Positions 14,368-22,310 of a stretch of 23,891 nt of DNA are shown piece by piece. The first letter of the stretch is position 1. Every line of letters begins with the position of its first letter. The notes beneath the pieces were generated by a model. It did not search any database. It was not told the origin of the DNA and saw only the letters and a list, made by a program, of their open reading frames with translations. The DNA comes from an uncultured Clostridia bacterium. Its GTDB lineage: Bacteria > Bacillota > Clostridia > Christensenellales > UBA1242. The stretch is taken from NCBI GenBank assembly GCA_937891595.1, contig CALATF010000033.1, positions 1 to 23,891 on the forward strand. The letters are read 5' to 3'. The position numbers were made by a program, and so were the translations under genes.

Positions 14368-15555
14368 TTATTTTTGAAAATTATGAATTTTTATATATCC
14401 TAAATAAATATCAGATAGTTTTTCTTCATCTGCCGTTATATAATCATTTTTTAAGCTATTGTAAATGTTTGTTAAATATTGTCTAGCTTCTTGATTTTTA
14501 ATACGATTATTATCTTCGTCAAAAATGCTAATGCATTCTGTAATTTCTTCTTCAAAGTTATCTATGGCACAACTGGCTTTTTCTTCAATTAATAGAGCAT
14601 TTAAAAATACTAATAAAACTTTACCTATTGTGTCTACTGCTACATCTTCAGCAAAAATGTTATTACATGCTTTTGAATAAACTTTTATTATTTCTATATG
14701 TGTTTTCTCTAAAAATTCTTCATAATTATTATTTAAAGTTTTTTCGTCTAATAAAGGATTGTAGCATTTAGTATAGCTTTTAATATCGTTATTTATTTCT
14801 TTTATTTTTTTGCCTATTAAATCATAAAATTTAATTTTTGTATAACTGCCTTTTCCTTTAAGTAGAGGGACGATTTCTCCCTTACAAAAATCATATATAT
14901 CATTATTTAATTTATTTTTAAAAACAAATAGTTTATTTTGTAAAATTTTATCGGCAAGCAATTTTTTCTTTTCTATTTCTATTAAATGCATTTTATTCGC
15001 ATGGTTTCTTTTTTCTATTAAACTTTGAGGAACTTGAAATATATCTTCTTTTTGTAAATACTCAAAAAAAATCCAAAAGTTATTAGGGAATAGTGTTTTT
15101 ATTTTTGATAGGTATTCGTTATATATGGAATTATTATGTCCCTTAATATTATGTTTTTGCATTTGAACTTTTTGCAAATAGTCTAAACATATTCTAAATT
15201 TTTCTTTATTTTCATTTGTTCTATTAGGCCAAAAATCATTTTGAATTTTAATGTTGTAATATTCTTGGTTAAAGTCTTGATTTTTCAAGCAAAAATCATA
15301 ATCTTTTAAATCGTATATAATCTCTTTATTGTTTTTATTGTTAATGCAAATAATTCCTATAGGACGTTTGATTACTTGCTCATCTTTATTTGTTTCAGGT
15401 TGTTCGATAACTAAAAAAGTCCAAAAATAAACACGCCCTATTTTTTTTAAAACAGGGGGAAGTATAGCTATATTGTTTGTTTTGCAAAGCGTAAAACTAT
15501 TTTGATATTTCTTTTCCATATCTAAAATGTTTTTATATTTATAATTACTATTCAT
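14368..15555 (-). CDS. Unknown 395-residue protein
   Basis: No family is recognisable. The protein is soluble, Lys/Asn/Ile-rich and mostly alpha-helical in its second half (EKKKLLADKILQNKLFVFKN, then NNDIYDFCKGEIVPLL). The N-terminal 100 residues look more beta-rich (GRVYFWTFLVIEQPE, IKRPIGIICINN), and the C-terminal third has acidic helices with AEDVAVDTIGKVLLVFLNALL. A two-domain plan, beta then alpha, is therefore likely. The ATG at 15555 sits 9 nt beyond a consensus -10 and has no proper SD. The next Met (codon 13) also lacks one. It is divergent from the permease-pepF pair and stands alone. It could be a stand-alone defence or regulatory protein, but nothing visible shows this. Confidence 0.75.
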   Translation of the reverse strand: MNSNYKYKNILDMEKKYQNSFTLCKTNNIAILPPVLKKIGRVYFWTFLVIEQPETNKDEQVIKRPIGIICINNKNNKEIIYDLKDYDFCLKNQDFNQEYYNIKIQNDFWPNRTNENKEKFRICLDYLQKVQMQKHNIKGHNNSIYNEYLSKIKTLFPNNFWIFFEYLQKEDIFQVPQSLIEKRNHANKMHLIEIEKKKLLADKILQNKLFVFKNKLNNDIYDFCKGEIVPLLKGKGSYTKIKFYDLIGKKIKEINNDIKSYTKCYNPLLDEKTLNNNYEEFLEKTHIEIIKVYSKACNNIFAEDVAVDTIGKVLLVFLNALLIEEKASCAIDNFEEEITECISIFDEDNNRIKNQEARQYLTNIYNSLKNDYITADEEKLSDIYLGYIKIHNFQK

Positions 15556-15564
15556 TCCGTAAGT

Positions 15565-15593
15565 ATTATATCATTTATTTTAAAATGTGTAAA
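15565..15593 (-). promoter_or_regulatory. Near-consensus promoter of the 395-residue protein gene
   Basis: On the minus strand, TTTACA (15593-15588) and TATAAT (15570-15565) have a 17-bp spacer. The ATG begins 9 nt beyond the -10, leaving a leader of about 2-3 nt. Confidence 0.65.
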
Positions 15594-15735
15594 TACTAAA
15601 ATAAATGTCGAAAACTTTCTTTTATTTCATTCTTCTAGGCTATTATAGTGTGGTTTTAGCCATATTTTAGTATAAATATTATGCCAAACGGATGATTTAA
15701 AGCAATATTTTTAATGTTTTAAATCTAAAAAATAC

Positions 15736-15764
15736 TTTACTAATTTTTGTAAATAAATTATTAT
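15736..15764 (+). promoter_or_regulatory. Promoter of the permease-pepF operon
   Basis: TTTACT at 15736-15741 and TATTAT at 15759-15764 have a 17-bp spacer. The ATG at 15774 begins 9 nt past the -10, with no SD. The geometry mirrors the divergent promoter at 15565-15593. Confidence 0.55.
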
Positions 15765-15773
15765 ATTTGTATT

Positions 15774-16733
15774 ATGTTTGAAAGTATATTACATGTTCTT
15801 TTGCACACATTAAAAGAATCAATAATTACATTGCCTATTTTATTTGTGTGTTATTTACTAATAGAATTATTAGAAGAAAGAATTCTTAATAAATATCAAT
15901 CATCAAAAATGCTTAAAGGGAAATGGGCTCCTGTTATAAGTGCAGGCTTTGGAATTATACCTCAATGTGGTTTTTCTGTGGTAGCTACTGATTTATATAG
16001 CAGAAGGGTAATTACTTTGGGCTCGCTTTTTGCTATTTTTATTGCTACAAGTGACGAAGCAATTCCGTTAATGATACAATCCCCAAAAAATTACTTAAAC
16101 TTATTTTTAATTCTTGTAATTAAATTAGTTTATGCTATTGTGCTTGGGTTAACTATAGATTTTGTTTTAAGAAAAATACATACCAAAAAATTAAAAGAAC
16201 AAAGTTTAGGGCAAGATGTCGCGAACTTATCTACAGATGATATTTGTGATGATAAGAATATTGCTGACAAAGATGAAAAAATATTGTTAAACAATAAAGA
16301 GGTAGAGGGTTGCTGTAAACATAAATTAGAGCATAAACATAATAAAATAAAAGAAATATTTGTTCACCCTTTAATACATTCTTTAAAAATCTTTGTTTTT
16401 ATTCTTGTAATAAATTTTGTTTTTGGGTTAATAATAGAACTTGTTGGTAAAGATGTAATAGGCTCATTTATGTTATCTTTAGGCTTTTTTGAGCCATTTG
16501 TTGTAACACTTATAGGGTTAATTCCAAATTGTGCAGCTTCTGTTGTTATTACTGAAGTTTTTATGCTGGGAGGAATTTCTTTAGGTTCGTGCATTGCTGG
16601 TTTGTGCGTGAACTCAGGCGTAGCCATGATAACATTGTTTAAAATGAATAAAAACGTTAAAGAAAACTTTTCTATTTTAGGATTATTATATATTTTAAGT
16701 TGTGTTTTAGGTCTAATAATTAATATATTCTAA
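15774..16733 (+). CDS. Putative heavy-metal exporter-like permease (ArsP_2-type)
   Basis: This polytopic protein has two related halves, each with a G-[FL]-IP-x-C core followed by a long membrane helix: GFGIIPQCGFSVVATDLY (about 61-78) and GLIPNCAASVVITEVF (about 247-262). This matches the family described as putative 10-TM heavy-metal or arsenic exporters. The halves are joined by a hydrophilic loop of about 60 residues containing EGCCKHKLEHKHNK, a Cys/His cluster that could bind metal. The conserved Cys in each core may line the path. The gene has a likely leaderless start and is followed 21 nt later by pepF. Family membership is moderately firm; the substrate is unknown. Confidence 0.75.
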   Translation: MFESILHVLLHTLKESIITLPILFVCYLLIELLEERILNKYQSSKMLKGKWAPVISAGFGIIPQCGFSVVATDLYSRRVITLGSLFAIFIATSDEAIPLMIQSPKNYLNLFLILVIKLVYAIVLGLTIDFVLRKIHTKKLKEQSLGQDVANLSTDDICDDKNIADKDEKILLNNKEVEGCCKHKLEHKHNKIKEIFVHPLIHSLKIFVFILVINFVFGLIIELVGKDVIGSFMLSLGFFEPFVVTLIGLIPNCAASVVITEVFMLGGISLGSCIAGLCVNSGVAMITLFKMNKNVKENFSILGLLYILSCVLGLIINIF

Positions 16734-16754
16734 TTTATTTTTAGGAGAAATATC

Positions 16755-18530
16755 ATGAAAAAAAGAAAAGATGTTGACAACAAATATAAATGGAACTTAA
16801 AAGAATATTTTTCTAGCGATTCTGCTTGGGAAAAAGAATTAGAAAACTTTTCAAAAGATATATTAGAAATAAGTAAATATAATAATAAATTAAATGAAAG
16901 AGATAATATATTAAATTGCTTGAAAATGATATATGGCTTAGAGCAAAGAGCAGAGACTTTATACGTATATGCTAATTGTTTAAAAGATTTAAATGTAGCA
17001 GAAACTAAAAGTCAAGTCATGCTAAATAAAATCGAAGCAAAAATTACCGAGTTTTATGTAGAAATCTCTTTTGTTAACCCACAACTTTCAAAACTATCTA
17101 AAGAGTTCTTATCAAGTTTAAAAGAAGATAAAGACTTTGAAGACTATTCTAAAGTTATAAGCGATATTATACGAGAAAAAGAACATACTTTGACTGATGA
17201 GCAAGAAAAGCTGTTGTCTCAAGTTTCTAATTTTTCGGAAGACTTTTATGCAAACTTTTCTAATTTTGAAAATGGAGATTTAAAATTTAACAAAGTTTTA
17301 AATAAAAAAGGCAAAGCTTTGCCTATGGACCAAAATTTAGCAAGTATATATTTAAGAAGTAATGATGAAGTATTAAGACAAAATGCGCATATTGAATTAA
17401 ATTCAGCTTTTGGTAGGTTTAATAATTTTTTAACATCAAATTATTTAGCAAATGTAAAAAAAGATGTTTTTTATGCTAAAGTAAGAAAATTTAACTCTGC
17501 TTTAGAAAATGCATTGTTCTATGAAGAAGTAGATTGTAATGTATATAAAAAATTAGTTGAGAAAGTAGAAAACAACTTGAATTTAGATCATAAATATTTC
17601 GAAGCAAAAAGAAAACTTTTGGGTTTAAAAACTTTTAAAATGAGCGATGTTTATTATAATCCTTTTAAAAGTGCTAAAAAATACACATATGAACAAGCGT
17701 TTGAAACTGTTTGTGATGCATTATCAATTTTAGGTGAAGATTATATTAAATCTTTAAAACAATTAAATCAAAGTAATAAAATAGATGTTTTTCCAACAGA
17801 AAATAAATATAATGGTGCTTATAAAACAAGTGCGTATGGAAAACCGCCTGTAGTACTATTAAATTTTGCAGGAGAGTTTGATGATGTTTCTACTATTGCT
17901 CATGAACTTGGGCATGCAATGCACAGCATTTATTCAAGCGATTCTCAACCTATGCCTAAAGCTCGATATAAAATTTTCTTGGCTGAAATTGCATCAACTG
18001 TTAATGAAACATTACTAAATGAATATATGCTTAATCATGCTAAAACTAAAAAAGAACAAATTTTTTATATTAATGAGTTTTTATCAAGATTTCATGCTAC
18101 AGTATATGTTCAAACTATGTTTGCTAGTTTTGAAGCATTATCACATAGTTTAGTTGAAAATCAACAAGATGTTTCAAGCTCAATTTTAAATAATGAATAT
18201 TTAAAGCTAGTTAAAAAATATTATGGTAAAAAAGTAAAAATTTTTGATTGTATTAAATATGCATGGAGTAGAATACCTCATTTTTATACAGCATTTTATG
18301 TTTACAAATATGCAACGGGTTTAATAACGGCAATAAATATTGTTGAAAATTTAAAAGACGGCACCATTACCGTTGAAGATTATAAGAACTTTTTGAGTAC
18401 AGGCTGTATGGAAGACCCTTTGTCTTTGTTAAAAATAGTTAAAGTTGATTTATCTAAAGATGAAACATTTGATAAAGCTTTTAGTGTAATGAAAAAATAT
18501 ATTTCTCAAATAGAAAAATTAACAAAATAA
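16755..18530 (+). CDS. pepF: Oligoendopeptidase F (M3 metallopeptidase)
   Basis: PepF hydrolyses short peptides in the cytoplasm. The zinc site HELGH is at 383-387, with the third ligand in the downstream helix FLAEIASTVNETL (E411). The N-terminal region is the helical M3 oligoendopeptidase domain, with YANCLKDLNVAETKSQ. The C-terminal half carries the HFYTAFYVYKYATG segment conserved in PepF. At 591 residues the length is typical. A GGAGAA SD at 16744-16749 precedes the ATG, and the gene follows the permease by 21 nt, so the two are probably co-transcribed. A strong bidirectional terminator follows. Confidence 0.95.
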   Translation: MKKRKDVDNKYKWNLKEYFSSDSAWEKELENFSKDILEISKYNNKLNERDNILNCLKMIYGLEQRAETLYVYANCLKDLNVAETKSQVMLNKIEAKITEFYVEISFVNPQLSKLSKEFLSSLKEDKDFEDYSKVISDIIREKEHTLTDEQEKLLSQVSNFSEDFYANFSNFENGDLKFNKVLNKKGKALPMDQNLASIYLRSNDEVLRQNAHIELNSAFGRFNNFLTSNYLANVKKDVFYAKVRKFNSALENALFYEEVDCNVYKKLVEKVENNLNLDHKYFEAKRKLLGLKTFKMSDVYYNPFKSAKKYTYEQAFETVCDALSILGEDYIKSLKQLNQSNKIDVFPTENKYNGAYKTSAYGKPPVVLLNFAGEFDDVSTIAHELGHAMHSIYSSDSQPMPKARYKIFLAEIASTVNETLLNEYMLNHAKTKKEQIFYINEFLSRFHATVYVQTMFASFEALSHSLVENQQDVSSSILNNEYLKLVKKYYGKKVKIFDCIKYAWSRIPHFYTAFYVYKYATGLITAINIVENLKDGTITVEDYKNFLSTGCMEDPLSLLKIVKVDLSKDETFDKAFSVMKKYISQIEKLTK

Positions 18531-18610
18531 ATATATTTTAAAAATTCTTAATTTTTATTTTTTATTGATTGTTTAATTTAAAAATAGATTTGTAACGTTT
18601 TTTAAAATTA

Positions 18611-18648
18611 ATAAAGAGAGACTATTTATTAGCCTCTCTTTTATTTTA
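18611..18648. terminator. Bidirectional terminator between pepF and the alcohol dehydrogenase
   Basis: AAAGAGAG at 18613-18620 pairs with CTCTCTTT at 18634-18641. The stem can be lengthened inwards by CTA/TAG after one mismatch. T-rich flanks lie on both sides, so it can end pepF and the convergent dehydrogenase transcript. Confidence 0.75.
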
Positions 18649-19815
18649 TTATAAACTTTTTATTAATATTTCTTTTATGTCTTTACTAGTAAGTTTTTTA
18701 TATCCACTATCACAAATTAGCGTTGCATTTACTATATTTTCTATCATTTCTTCTGTTACACCTAATTCGGTTGTGTTTATAACAAGACCTATTTCTTTCA
18801 TCCATTTTTCAAGCTCATTTAAACCTTCTAAACATATTTGCTCGTCAGTTTTGTTATTTATATTTACATTCCAAACATTAATAGCAAACCTTTTAAATTT
18901 TTCTAAACCATAATTCATAATGTGTTTATAGTAGGGGATAGATACGGAAGCTAAAGTCATGCCGTGGGTTGCGTTTGTATAAGCGCTAATTGCATGACCT
19001 ATAGCATGAACATTCCAGTCTGTTGATTTACCCTTGTTTAAAAGACCATTAAGAGCCCAAGTTGCAGTCCACATTATATTACTTCTAGCTTCATAATTAT
19101 TTGAGTCTTTAACTGCAACTTTACTGCTATTTATTAAAGACTTCATTAGCCCTTCTGCTAAGTAATCACTAGTATTATCATCAAAATCAGAAAAATATTG
19201 TTCTAATATGTGAGACATAATATCAAAAAAACCAGCAACCATTTGATATTTTGGTAAAGTATATGTTAACTCAGGGTTTAGTATAGAAAATTTTGGAAAT
19301 GCTAAGTTATTAAAATTTGAATGTGTTTTAATTTTTGTTCTTGTATTTGTAATAACTGAACCTGAATTCATTTCACTACCAGTTCCTACCATAGTAAGTA
19401 TGCATCCTATGGGAATAATTTTATGGTTAATCTTTTTGTTGTTTATAAAATAATTTTCCCAAGGGTCTTCGTTGCAATAAGTACAGCATGAAACGGCTTT
19501 TGCGTAGTCGCAAACTGAACCGCCACCAACTGCAAGAATTAAATCTATGTTATTGTCTTTAGCAATTTTACATCCTTCAAATACTTTATCTAAGGTAGGG
19601 TTAGGCATAACTCCGCTATCTTCAAATATATTTTTATTATTTTCTTTTAATATTGATATAACTTGGTCATAAAGCCCTATTTTTTTAATAGAACCTTTAC
19701 CATAAATTAATAAAATATTTTTACCATAATTTTGAAGCTCTTTATTAAGGTAGGAAAGAGAGTTTGCTCCAAAATACAAAGTTGTAGGGTTAGAATATTT
19801 AAAATTGCCATTCAT
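18649..19815 (-). CDS. Iron-containing alcohol dehydrogenase (butanol dehydrogenase/YqhD type)
   Basis: This family reduces aldehydes to alcohols with NAD(P)H and a divalent metal. The nucleotide-binding GGGSVCD is at 97-103. Metal ligands can be placed by the spacing seen in YqhD/BdhA: D198 and H202 in GFFDIMSH, H270 in DWNVHAIGH, and H284 in NATHGMTLA. GTGSEMN (145-150) is also conserved. The 388 residues are normal. An AAAGGAG SD lies 9 nt upstream of the ATG, and an extended -10 (TATGATATAAT) further up. Fermentative aldehyde or butyraldehyde reduction is inferred; the exact substrate cannot be read from sequence. Confidence 0.93.
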   Translation of the reverse strand: MNGNFKYSNPTTLYFGANSLSYLNKELQNYGKNILLIYGKGSIKKIGLYDQVISILKENNKNIFEDSGVMPNPTLDKVFEGCKIAKDNNIDLILAVGGGSVCDYAKAVSCCTYCNEDPWENYFINNKKINHKIIPIGCILTMVGTGSEMNSGSVITNTRTKIKTHSNFNNLAFPKFSILNPELTYTLPKYQMVAGFFDIMSHILEQYFSDFDDNTSDYLAEGLMKSLINSSKVAVKDSNNYEARSNIMWTATWALNGLLNKGKSTDWNVHAIGHAISAYTNATHGMTLASVSIPYYKHIMNYGLEKFKRFAINVWNVNINNKTDEQICLEGLNELEKWMKEIGLVINTTELGVTEEMIENIVNATLICDSGYKKLTSKDIKEILIKSL

Positions 19816-19848
19816 AAATTAAAACTCCTTTACTTTTAATTATTTTGA

Positions 19849-19859
19849 ATTATATCATA
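19849..19859 (-). promoter_or_regulatory. Extended -10 of the alcohol dehydrogenase gene
   Basis: On the minus strand, TATGATATAAT is a perfect extended -10 (TATAAT at 19854-19849). No good -35 is visible, which is usual for extended -10 promoters. The leader of about 26 nt includes the SD. Confidence 0.5.
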
Positions 19860-19894
19860 ATAATTTAAGTTTAGAAAATAAATTATCGATATGA

Positions 19895-19931
19895 AAAAAT
19901 AAAAAATACACATGTTTGATAACATGTGTAT
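19895..19931 (-). terminator. Terminator of the tRNA-Asn gene
   Basis: A perfect 11-bp stem, 19931-19921 with 19916-19906, has a 4-nt loop and is followed on the minus strand by a T run. Confidence 0.9.
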
Positions 19932-19935
19932 AATT

Positions 19936-20010
19936 TGGCTCCTCGAGTCGGATTCGAACCAACAACCTATCGGTTAACAGCCGAGTGCTCTACCTTTGAG
20001 CTATCGAGGA
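19936..20010 (-). tRNA. tRNA-Asn (GTT)
   Basis: This 75-nt cloverleaf is on the minus strand. The acceptor stem TCCTCGA/TCGAGGA is perfect, with discriminator G and an encoded CCA. The D-arm is GCTC/GAGC. The anticodon loop CTGTTAA has anticodon GTT. The T-arm has loop TTCGAAT with stem GTTGG/CCGAC. The outermost anticodon-stem pair (C with T) is mismatched; all other stems pair. It is a single tRNA with its own promoter and terminator. Confidence 0.97.
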
Positions 20011-20024
20011 ATATGGGGAAAATT

Positions 20025-20050
20025 GCATTAACTAACTTATCAATTAATGC
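20025..20050 (-). repeat. Inverted repeat in the tRNA-Asn leader
   Basis: GCATTAA and TTAATGC (7 bp, perfect) flank a 12-nt loop in the pre-tRNA leader between promoter and tRNA. It may be a processing or regulatory hairpin, or chance in AT-rich DNA. Confidence 0.35.
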
Positions 20051-20056
20051 TCATTA

Positions 20057-20085
20057 ATAATAACAAACACTAAAACAAAAGTCAA
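20057..20085 (-). promoter_or_regulatory. Promoter of tRNA-Asn
   Basis: On the minus strand, TTGACT (20085-20080) and TATTAT (20062-20057) have a 17-bp spacer, giving a leader of about 40 nt before the mature tRNA. Confidence 0.65.
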
Positions 20086-20169
20086 TAAAAAAATGCAATT
20101 TTTTTAAAAAAATTTTTAAAAAACAAATTTATTTTAATTTAGTCAAATTGTTTTAATTTTCGAGTTTTA

Positions 20170-20990
20170 TTAAATAATTAAAATTACGAACAATCCTGTA
20201 ATTAAAGAGGGAATAAATATAACTAAGTCATATTTAATAAAGTTCTTATAACCAAACTTAATTTTGTTTGCTTTTAAATATTCATAACATAATTCCTGTA
20301 AGGGCTCCCATTTGTGTGAAAAATGCGCTTAGGTTAGAAGCTAGAATAGTGCTATATATACTTGGCTTGAAAATACAGAAGTTTGAAAGGTTGCTGTAAA
20401 TAACATAGACATGGGAATATTTATTATTACGTTAGAAATTAAAAATGCTATTATACCTATTATAACGGGTGATAAGGATTGTATTGCGTTGGTAAATAAG
20501 GAAATAAAACCTATATTTTCTAATGCTGATAAAAATACCGCCATTGATAAAAGCAGAGGGGCTAAAGAATAAGGGATTTTCTTAAAAGTATTTTTAAATA
20601 TCTTTTGCTTTCTTTTTTATATGTTGAAATGATAAAACAAGATGTTATGCAAATAGTTGAGTAAATTAAAGGGATGTACCACATTTCAATATTTATATAA
20701 GAAGATATTGACATTAATATAATACAAACGCTTAAACATGTTAAACCTGTAATTAATTTGCTTTTAGAAATTCTTTTTCTTTTTAAATGTTCTTCATCAA
20801 TTTCAATAGGTTGTTTGAGTTGCTTATTATACAATAAAAACATTGTAAAGAATGATACTATTCCAACGACAATTGTAGGTAGAGCCATTTTAATTAAATA
20901 ATCAAAGAAGTTAATATCAAGTGAGGTTGCTAAATAAATATTAGTGGGTATGTAATTTTTAAGCCTTTTATTATGGCTATTCGGGTTCAT
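20170..20990 (-). pseudogene. Anion permease pseudogene (SLC13/ArsB-NhaD-like)
   Basis: On the minus strand three fragments in different frames together form the C-terminal part of an ion-transporter-superfamily permease. The first starts with NKRLKNYIPTNIYLATSL and ends prematurely at 20562. The second, after a frameshift near 20580-20600, reads KIPYSLAPLLLSMAVFLSAL to about 20350. The third, after another frameshift, reads STILASNLSAFFTQMGALTG and continues past an in-frame TGA to a final stop at 20170. The family has some 400 or more residues; the N-terminal half is missing, as the frame is closed just above 21010. Two frameshifts, one nonsense codon and a 5' truncation make it clearly dead. 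No SD or promoter is visible. Confidence 0.82.
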
Positions 20991-21181
20991 ATTATGATAA
21001 AAAATAAATTGGTTAAAGTTAAATTAAATAACATAAATCTATGTCGTGTTAATTAAATTAAAGATCAACAAATTTTTGTTAATTTTATATAGTAGAGTTT
21101 TAATTCTACTATTCCGAGAGTTCAGTGAAAATAATTCTAGTAACTGTTATTTAAGTATAGAGCTTAATGAAAATATTTCGT

Positions 21182-21210
21182 TTGATTTTAGACATAATTT
21201 TATATATATT
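21182..21210 (+). promoter_or_regulatory. Promoter of the glycosyltransferase-acyltransferase operon
   Basis: TTGATT at 21182-21187 and TATATT at 21205-21210 have a 17-bp spacer. A leader of about 47 nt carries the SD of the first gene. Apart from this I see nothing in the 273-nt gap 20991-21263. Confidence 0.5.
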
Positions 21211-21263
21211 AAGTGTTGTAAAAAGACTTGTTAAAATTTTTTGCATATTCTAAGGAGAAAAAT

Positions 21264-22253
21264 ATGAACGAAAAATTAGCTATTAAAAATACGTCAAATA
21301 AAGAAATTCCTATTTTCTTTGCTACTGATGATAATTATATTCCTTATTTTGATGTTGCTTTAAGAAGCTTGATTGCGAACGCTTCAAGAGAATTTAAATA
21401 TGTTATAAATGTTATAAATACTGGACTTAGTCAGGAAAGAATGGCTAAAGTTAAAATGTTGGAAGATGATAATTTCACCATAAATTTTTGTAATGTTTCT
21501 GATTATGTAGAGCCTATTAAAAATAAGCTAGTTAATTTATATCATTTTAGTTTAGTTACTTGGTATAGGCTTTTTATTCAAAGTTTATTCCCTCAATATG
21601 ATAAAGTTTTATATCTAGATTGTGACATTATTGTTTTAGGAGATATCTCTAAACTTTATAATATTGATTTAGGTAACAATCTTTTGGGTGCTGCGAGATG
21701 TCATATTGTAAGTGACCATCCTATATTTTCTGAATATGCTGAAAAATATTGCGGTGTGGATAGTAAAAATTATATTCAAGCTGGAATTCTTGTAATGAAC
21801 TTAAAAGAATTTAGAAAAAGAGATTTAGAAAATAAGTTTGTTTATTTAATTAACAAATATAATTTTGATGTTATAGACCCTGACCAAGGGTATTTAAATG
21901 CAATGTGTTATGGTAGCGTTAAGTTATTGCCAAATGGTTGGAATAAAGAAGCTGTACCTGCTCCTTTAGAAGGTGATTTAAATATTGTGCATTATGCTTT
22001 ATATAAAAAACCATGGCAATATGATAATGTTTTAAATGAAAATTATTTTTGGGAGTATGCAAAGCAATCTCCATTTTATGAAGAGATTTTAGAAAATAAA
22101 AAAGCATTTACTGAAGAAAAAAGAAGAAAAAAAGAAGAAGCAAACATTCAAATAGTTGAGCATGCAAAAAGAAGTATTTTAAATAAAAACTCTTTTGTTA
22201 ATTTGGTAATCAAAGGAGATCCTAACTGGTTTGCTAATTTAAAAATAAATTAA
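21264..22253 (+). CDS. Glycosyltransferase family 8 protein
   Basis: GT8 enzymes such as LgtC transfer hexose from a nucleotide sugar with retention of configuration. Residues 14-24 (EIPIFFATDDN) form the first nucleotide-binding strand. The metal-binding DxD is D119-C-D121 in KVLYLDCDIIVLGD. YIQAGILVMNLKEF and the C-terminal IVHYALYKKPW, corresponding to the H-x(n)-KPW motif, are also family hallmarks. An upstream in-frame start at 21228 is possible, but the ATG at 21264 has a TAAGGAG SD with good spacing and gives a normal 329-residue protein. The C-terminal 50 residues are charged and helical. It opens an operon with two acyltransferase-like genes, suggesting a membrane glycolipid or cell-wall glycan product. 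Confidence 0.9.
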   Translation: MNEKLAIKNTSNKEIPIFFATDDNYIPYFDVALRSLIANASREFKYVINVINTGLSQERMAKVKMLEDDNFTINFCNVSDYVEPIKNKLVNLYHFSLVTWYRLFIQSLFPQYDKVLYLDCDIIVLGDISKLYNIDLGNNLLGAARCHIVSDHPIFSEYAEKYCGVDSKNYIQAGILVMNLKEFRKRDLENKFVYLINKYNFDVIDPDQGYLNAMCYGSVKLLPNGWNKEAVPAPLEGDLNIVHYALYKKPWQYDNVLNENYFWEYAKQSPFYEEILENKKAFTEEKRRKKEEANIQIVEHAKRSILNKNSFVNLVIKGDPNWFANLKIN

Positions 22254-22310
22254 ATCTTTACTCAGTAATAATTATTATCATTCAAAATTATAATAGGAGA
22301 GTGAATTTCT

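Noticed and set aside
16364..16627. 87-residue minus-strand ORF inside the permease gene.
   Set aside because: Antisense shadow of a conserved membrane segment, with no SD.
19936..20010. tRNA-Asn as an attachment site for the mobile element.
   Set aside because: The 3' end is followed at once by its own terminator; no integrase or duplicated tRNA end is visible.
20270..20310. In-frame TGA within the permease remnant, read as tryptophan (alternative genetic code 4).
   Set aside because: TGA is the natural stop of recX (8685-8687) and of the CYTH-like gene (10441-10443), and intact genes use TGG for Trp. The same locus also has frameshifts, so the TGA is decay.
21046..21234. 62-residue ORF before the glycosyltransferase.
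   Set aside because: No SD, low-complexity hydrophobic start, and the operon promoter lies inside it; best seen as chance in AT-rich DNA.
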